Part shown: one piece after another, positions 13,747-15,612 of the stretch | Numbering within the stretch: the stretch's first letter is position 1 | How the letters are laid out: the number at the start of each line of letters is the position of its first letter | Translations under genes and position numbers: made by a program | Assembly (NCBI GenBank): GCA_030623035.1 | Contig: JAUXFK010000036.1 | Span: 1-15,612, forward strand | Length of the DNA stretch: 15,612 bases | Source of the DNA: Deltaproteobacteria bacterium | GTDB taxonomy: Bacteria > Desulfobacterota > UBA8473 | Reading direction: 5' to 3' | Notes under the pieces: model-generated | The model's database searches: none | Seen by the model: the letters and a program-made list of their open reading frames with translations, nothing else | Told to the model about the DNA's origin: nothing

Positions 13747-15215
13747 ATCTTTGAACCGATGATAAGATGTTTAAAAAAGGTTCTTGCAGTCTTTGCAGTA
13801 CGAACTATCTCGGAAGGCTTCTCTATCATCTGATACAACTTGTAAAAGATATATCTTGGACGAAGGTAGAACCTCCTCCTCGCCGCATCACATAACCTTA
13901 CCAGATCTGAAGAGGTCAAAGATTCATTCCTCACAACACAATTATGTAGCCCTGATGGTGTCAGCCACTCAGTATAGTCTGAGGCTGTGAGCCAGCCCCT
14001 TTCCTTATATTCTTCAAAGGCTTCTGTGCCTGGATAGACCATCACCGGATAGAATTGTACAGTATCAGGATTCAGTTTCAATGCCAGATCTATAGTCTTT
14101 TTAATACTTTCCTCTGTTTCTCCGGCAAATCCTACCATAAAACAGCCGTGGATGAAGATGCCTGCCTCTCTTGCGTCCTTCATGAACTGAAACATGCGTT
14201 CTACTTTAATGCCCTTTTTCATGGAATTGAGAATGGCCTGATCCCCGCTCTCAAATCCAACGCAGAGTTCCCTGCATCCAGCGGCCTTGATCTTCAACAT
14301 GGTCTCCATATCCAGATCGATTCGCGAGTTTGCAGTCCATTGGACTTTAATCCCTCGTTCAATTATGGCATCGGCCAGTTCCAAACACCTTTTCTTGTTT
14401 GCGGTCAGCGTATCATCTTCAAAAAAGATGGACTTTGCTTCAGGAAACTCACGAATCACAAACTCCATCTCATCGAGGATGTCCTCGATACTTCGGAAAC
14501 GATAACCCCTACCGGTAAAAGTCTGGGGATAAACACAGAAACTGCATCGAAAGGGGCATCCTCTGCTTGTAATGAGGGTTACCATGGGATAGAGGGCATT
14601 CGGATTAAAGTAGTCCTGGATTTGAAGATGCTTTTTGTAAGTTCTGCTCACCCATGGAAGCTCATCTAAGTTCTTTATATAGGGTCTATCCGGGTTATGC
14701 ACTACTTTCCCGTTTGACCTGAAAGACAACCCTGCAATTTTTCTAAAGTCTTCCTCTTCCAAAAGGCTAAAACGTTTCTCTTTTAATATAGAGGCCAGTT
14801 CTCGAATTGTATATTCGTATTCCCTCCTTGCAATCGCATCTATTGAAGCACCCTTTAATAGAGTTTCTTCTGGAAGGGCCGATACATGGGTTCCTACCAT
14901 GACAATAAAGGATTGTGAAAGTATTTCTTTGAGTTTCTTTCCAACACGGATGTCATTTTCAATGCTCGGGGTACTCGTATCCATAACTATCAGCTCTGGC
15001 TGGAGTTGATCTCCCAGTCTGAGTACCTCTTGGATATCCAGTCCCCTGGCAGGGGCATCTGTAAAGGTTACCTCATATCCTGCCTCTTCTAAAACGCCAA
15101 CACAGTAGGCCAACCAGATAGGGAAATATAGGGTGCCGCTCTTGGTCACGGCAGGACTGCGTTGGGGTCTTGAATATCTTTTCAAAAAGGGGGGATTGAG
15201 TACCCAGATCTTCAT
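13743..15215 (-). CDS. B12-binding-domain radical SAM protein
   Basis: 490 residues. An N-terminal cobalamin-binding-type domain (about 1-140: LNPPF, FPIWLAYCVGVLEEAGYEV, VMVGTHVSALPEE) precedes a radical SAM domain with CPFRCSFC (C220, C224, C227; CxxxCxxC binding the 4Fe-4S cluster), EDDTLT and the GFESG turn. The usual DxHxxG of His-ligated cobalamin domains reads DAPARG here, so the lower-ligand His is missing, as in several class B family members. These enzymes do methylations, ring closures or rearrangements on lipids and cofactors; the substrate is unknown. AAGGA seven bases before the ATG supports the start. The gene begins 20 bases from the palindromic element, so the promoter must lie in or beyond that element. 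A hopanoid HpnJ-like role is conceivable, but no hpn gene is present. Confidence 0.9.
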   Translation of the reverse strand: MKIWVLNPPFLKRYSRPQRSPAVTKSGTLYFPIWLAYCVGVLEEAGYEVTFTDAPARGLDIQEVLRLGDQLQPELIVMDTSTPSIENDIRVGKKLKEILSQSFIVMVGTHVSALPEETLLKGASIDAIARREYEYTIRELASILKEKRFSLLEEEDFRKIAGLSFRSNGKVVHNPDRPYIKNLDELPWVSRTYKKHLQIQDYFNPNALYPMVTLITSRGCPFRCSFCVYPQTFTGRGYRFRSIEDILDEMEFVIREFPEAKSIFFEDDTLTANKKRCLELADAIIERGIKVQWTANSRIDLDMETMLKIKAAGCRELCVGFESGDQAILNSMKKGIKVERMFQFMKDAREAGIFIHGCFMVGFAGETEESIKKTIDLALKLNPDTVQFYPVMVYPGTEAFEEYKERGWLTASDYTEWLTPSGLHNCVVRNESLTSSDLVRLCDAARRRFYLRPRYIFYKLYQMIEKPSEIVRTAKTARTFFKHLIIGSKI

Positions 15216-15235
15216 TCAGCAATCCTTAAAAAATG

Positions 15236-15480
15236 GTATTATTTTAGCCTTATGAAACAGAAAGCACTAGCCAAGCTTCAACGGCAATCAAATTTTAAAC
15301 CGTGCAGAACTCGCATCTAAGTGAGCATAAAGAAAGAACAGCATCCAGCTATTAAATTCAGCCGATAAGCTTTGGAACTATTAACATCCTAGAACAACAA
15401 GGCTTTCCCCCTGTTCTTTCTTAAAGCTCACTAAGATGTTCAAACAGTTGCACGGGTTAAAATTTGACCACCGTTGAAGC
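15236..15480 (+). repeat. Palindromic MITE-like element, complete copy
   Basis: Two long arms (15275-15341 and 15411-15480) are inverted copies of one another with few mismatches: GCTTCAACGG at the left end matches CCGTTGAAGC at the right end, and the arms meet at AAGAAAGAACAG / CTGTTCTTTCTT. About 70 unrelated bases form the loop. No open frame of note. The 39 bases to the left (15236-15274) are shared with the copy at 1-149, which has a deletion of the loop and one arm end. It lies directly upstream of the radical SAM gene. Confidence 0.88.
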
Positions 15481-15483
15481 AAC

Positions 15484-15612
15484 TAATACCAAGTTGCAAT
15501 CAAATCATTACGAGTAGCGAAGCGATGAGGCAATCTATCTTATTGAGATTGCTTCACATTTGATCACAATGACCTCTATAATTAGTAGCCGTTTGAATGC
15601 AACTTAGTATAA
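15484..15612. mobile_element. MITE with IS630-type ends
   Basis: About 129 bases bounded by inverted ends: left block at 15484-15505 and right block at 15591-15612 agree at 18 of 22 positions (shared core AAGTTGCA plus TCAAA). The same block ends the IS630 transposase remnant near 12433. The outer bases are TA, the IS630 target. Inside lies a REP-like palindrome (15507-15572) with GCGAAGCGATGAGGCAATCT and GAGATTGCTTC, the wide-spread GTCATTGCGAG-type repeat in diverged form. The element reaches the last base of the window. Confidence 0.75.

Noticed and set aside
14055..14669. 204-residue plus-strand frame
   Set aside because: Entirely antisense to the radical SAM gene, whose motifs are intact; a shadow frame.

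Overview
The window is an AT-rich bacterial chromosomal segment carrying mostly housekeeping genes plus decaying mobile DNA. The gene set (an aminotransferase class V next to a long-type SerA, then PurA and tRNAs, an AMACR-type racemase, a TPR protein, an ExeA-like ATPase and a B12-type radical SAM protein) suggests an anaerobic Desulfobacterota-like or related lineage. That assignment is inference; no single gene fixes the taxon. Both ends of the window lie exactly in repeats (an inverted palindromic element at 1 and an IS630-like terminal repeat at 15612), so this may be a complete assembly contig that broke at repeats.

Layout. 1-149: truncated copy of a palindromic repeat. 150-859: no gene. 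860-5257, plus strand: an aminotransferase with serA (serine synthesis), purA (AMP synthesis), tandem tRNA-Lys and tRNA-Glu, and a clear intrinsic terminator. 5286-8423: a small membrane protein with its own sigma70-type promoter, a nitronate monooxygenase/FabK-like flavoprotein and an alpha-methylacyl-CoA racemase with its catalytic triad intact. 8424-9729: a TPR protein behind a near-consensus promoter and a long leader. From 9781 on, everything is on the minus strand: an ExeA-like ATPase with an acidic repeat region preceded by an excisionase-type HTH protein; a remnant of cstA cut by an IS630 remnant; and a two-gene unit of a B12-binding radical SAM protein and a family 2 glycosyltransferase. 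The window closes with the full palindromic element and a MITE whose ends match the IS630 remnant.

Structure not explained by genes is abundant. A four-copy intergenic repeat with a GTTTAGCC/GGCTAAAC core sits upstream of purA, the flavoprotein, the racemase and the TPR gene. One copy creates a false upstream ATG. Two gene starts (serA and the flavoprotein) are placed downstream of the longest open frame because of well-placed Shine-Dalgarno sequences. The least explained item is the HTH plus ExeA-like ATPase pair, which has no secretion or transposition partner in the window. I do not see a clear defence system, CRISPR array, prophage or biosynthetic cluster.
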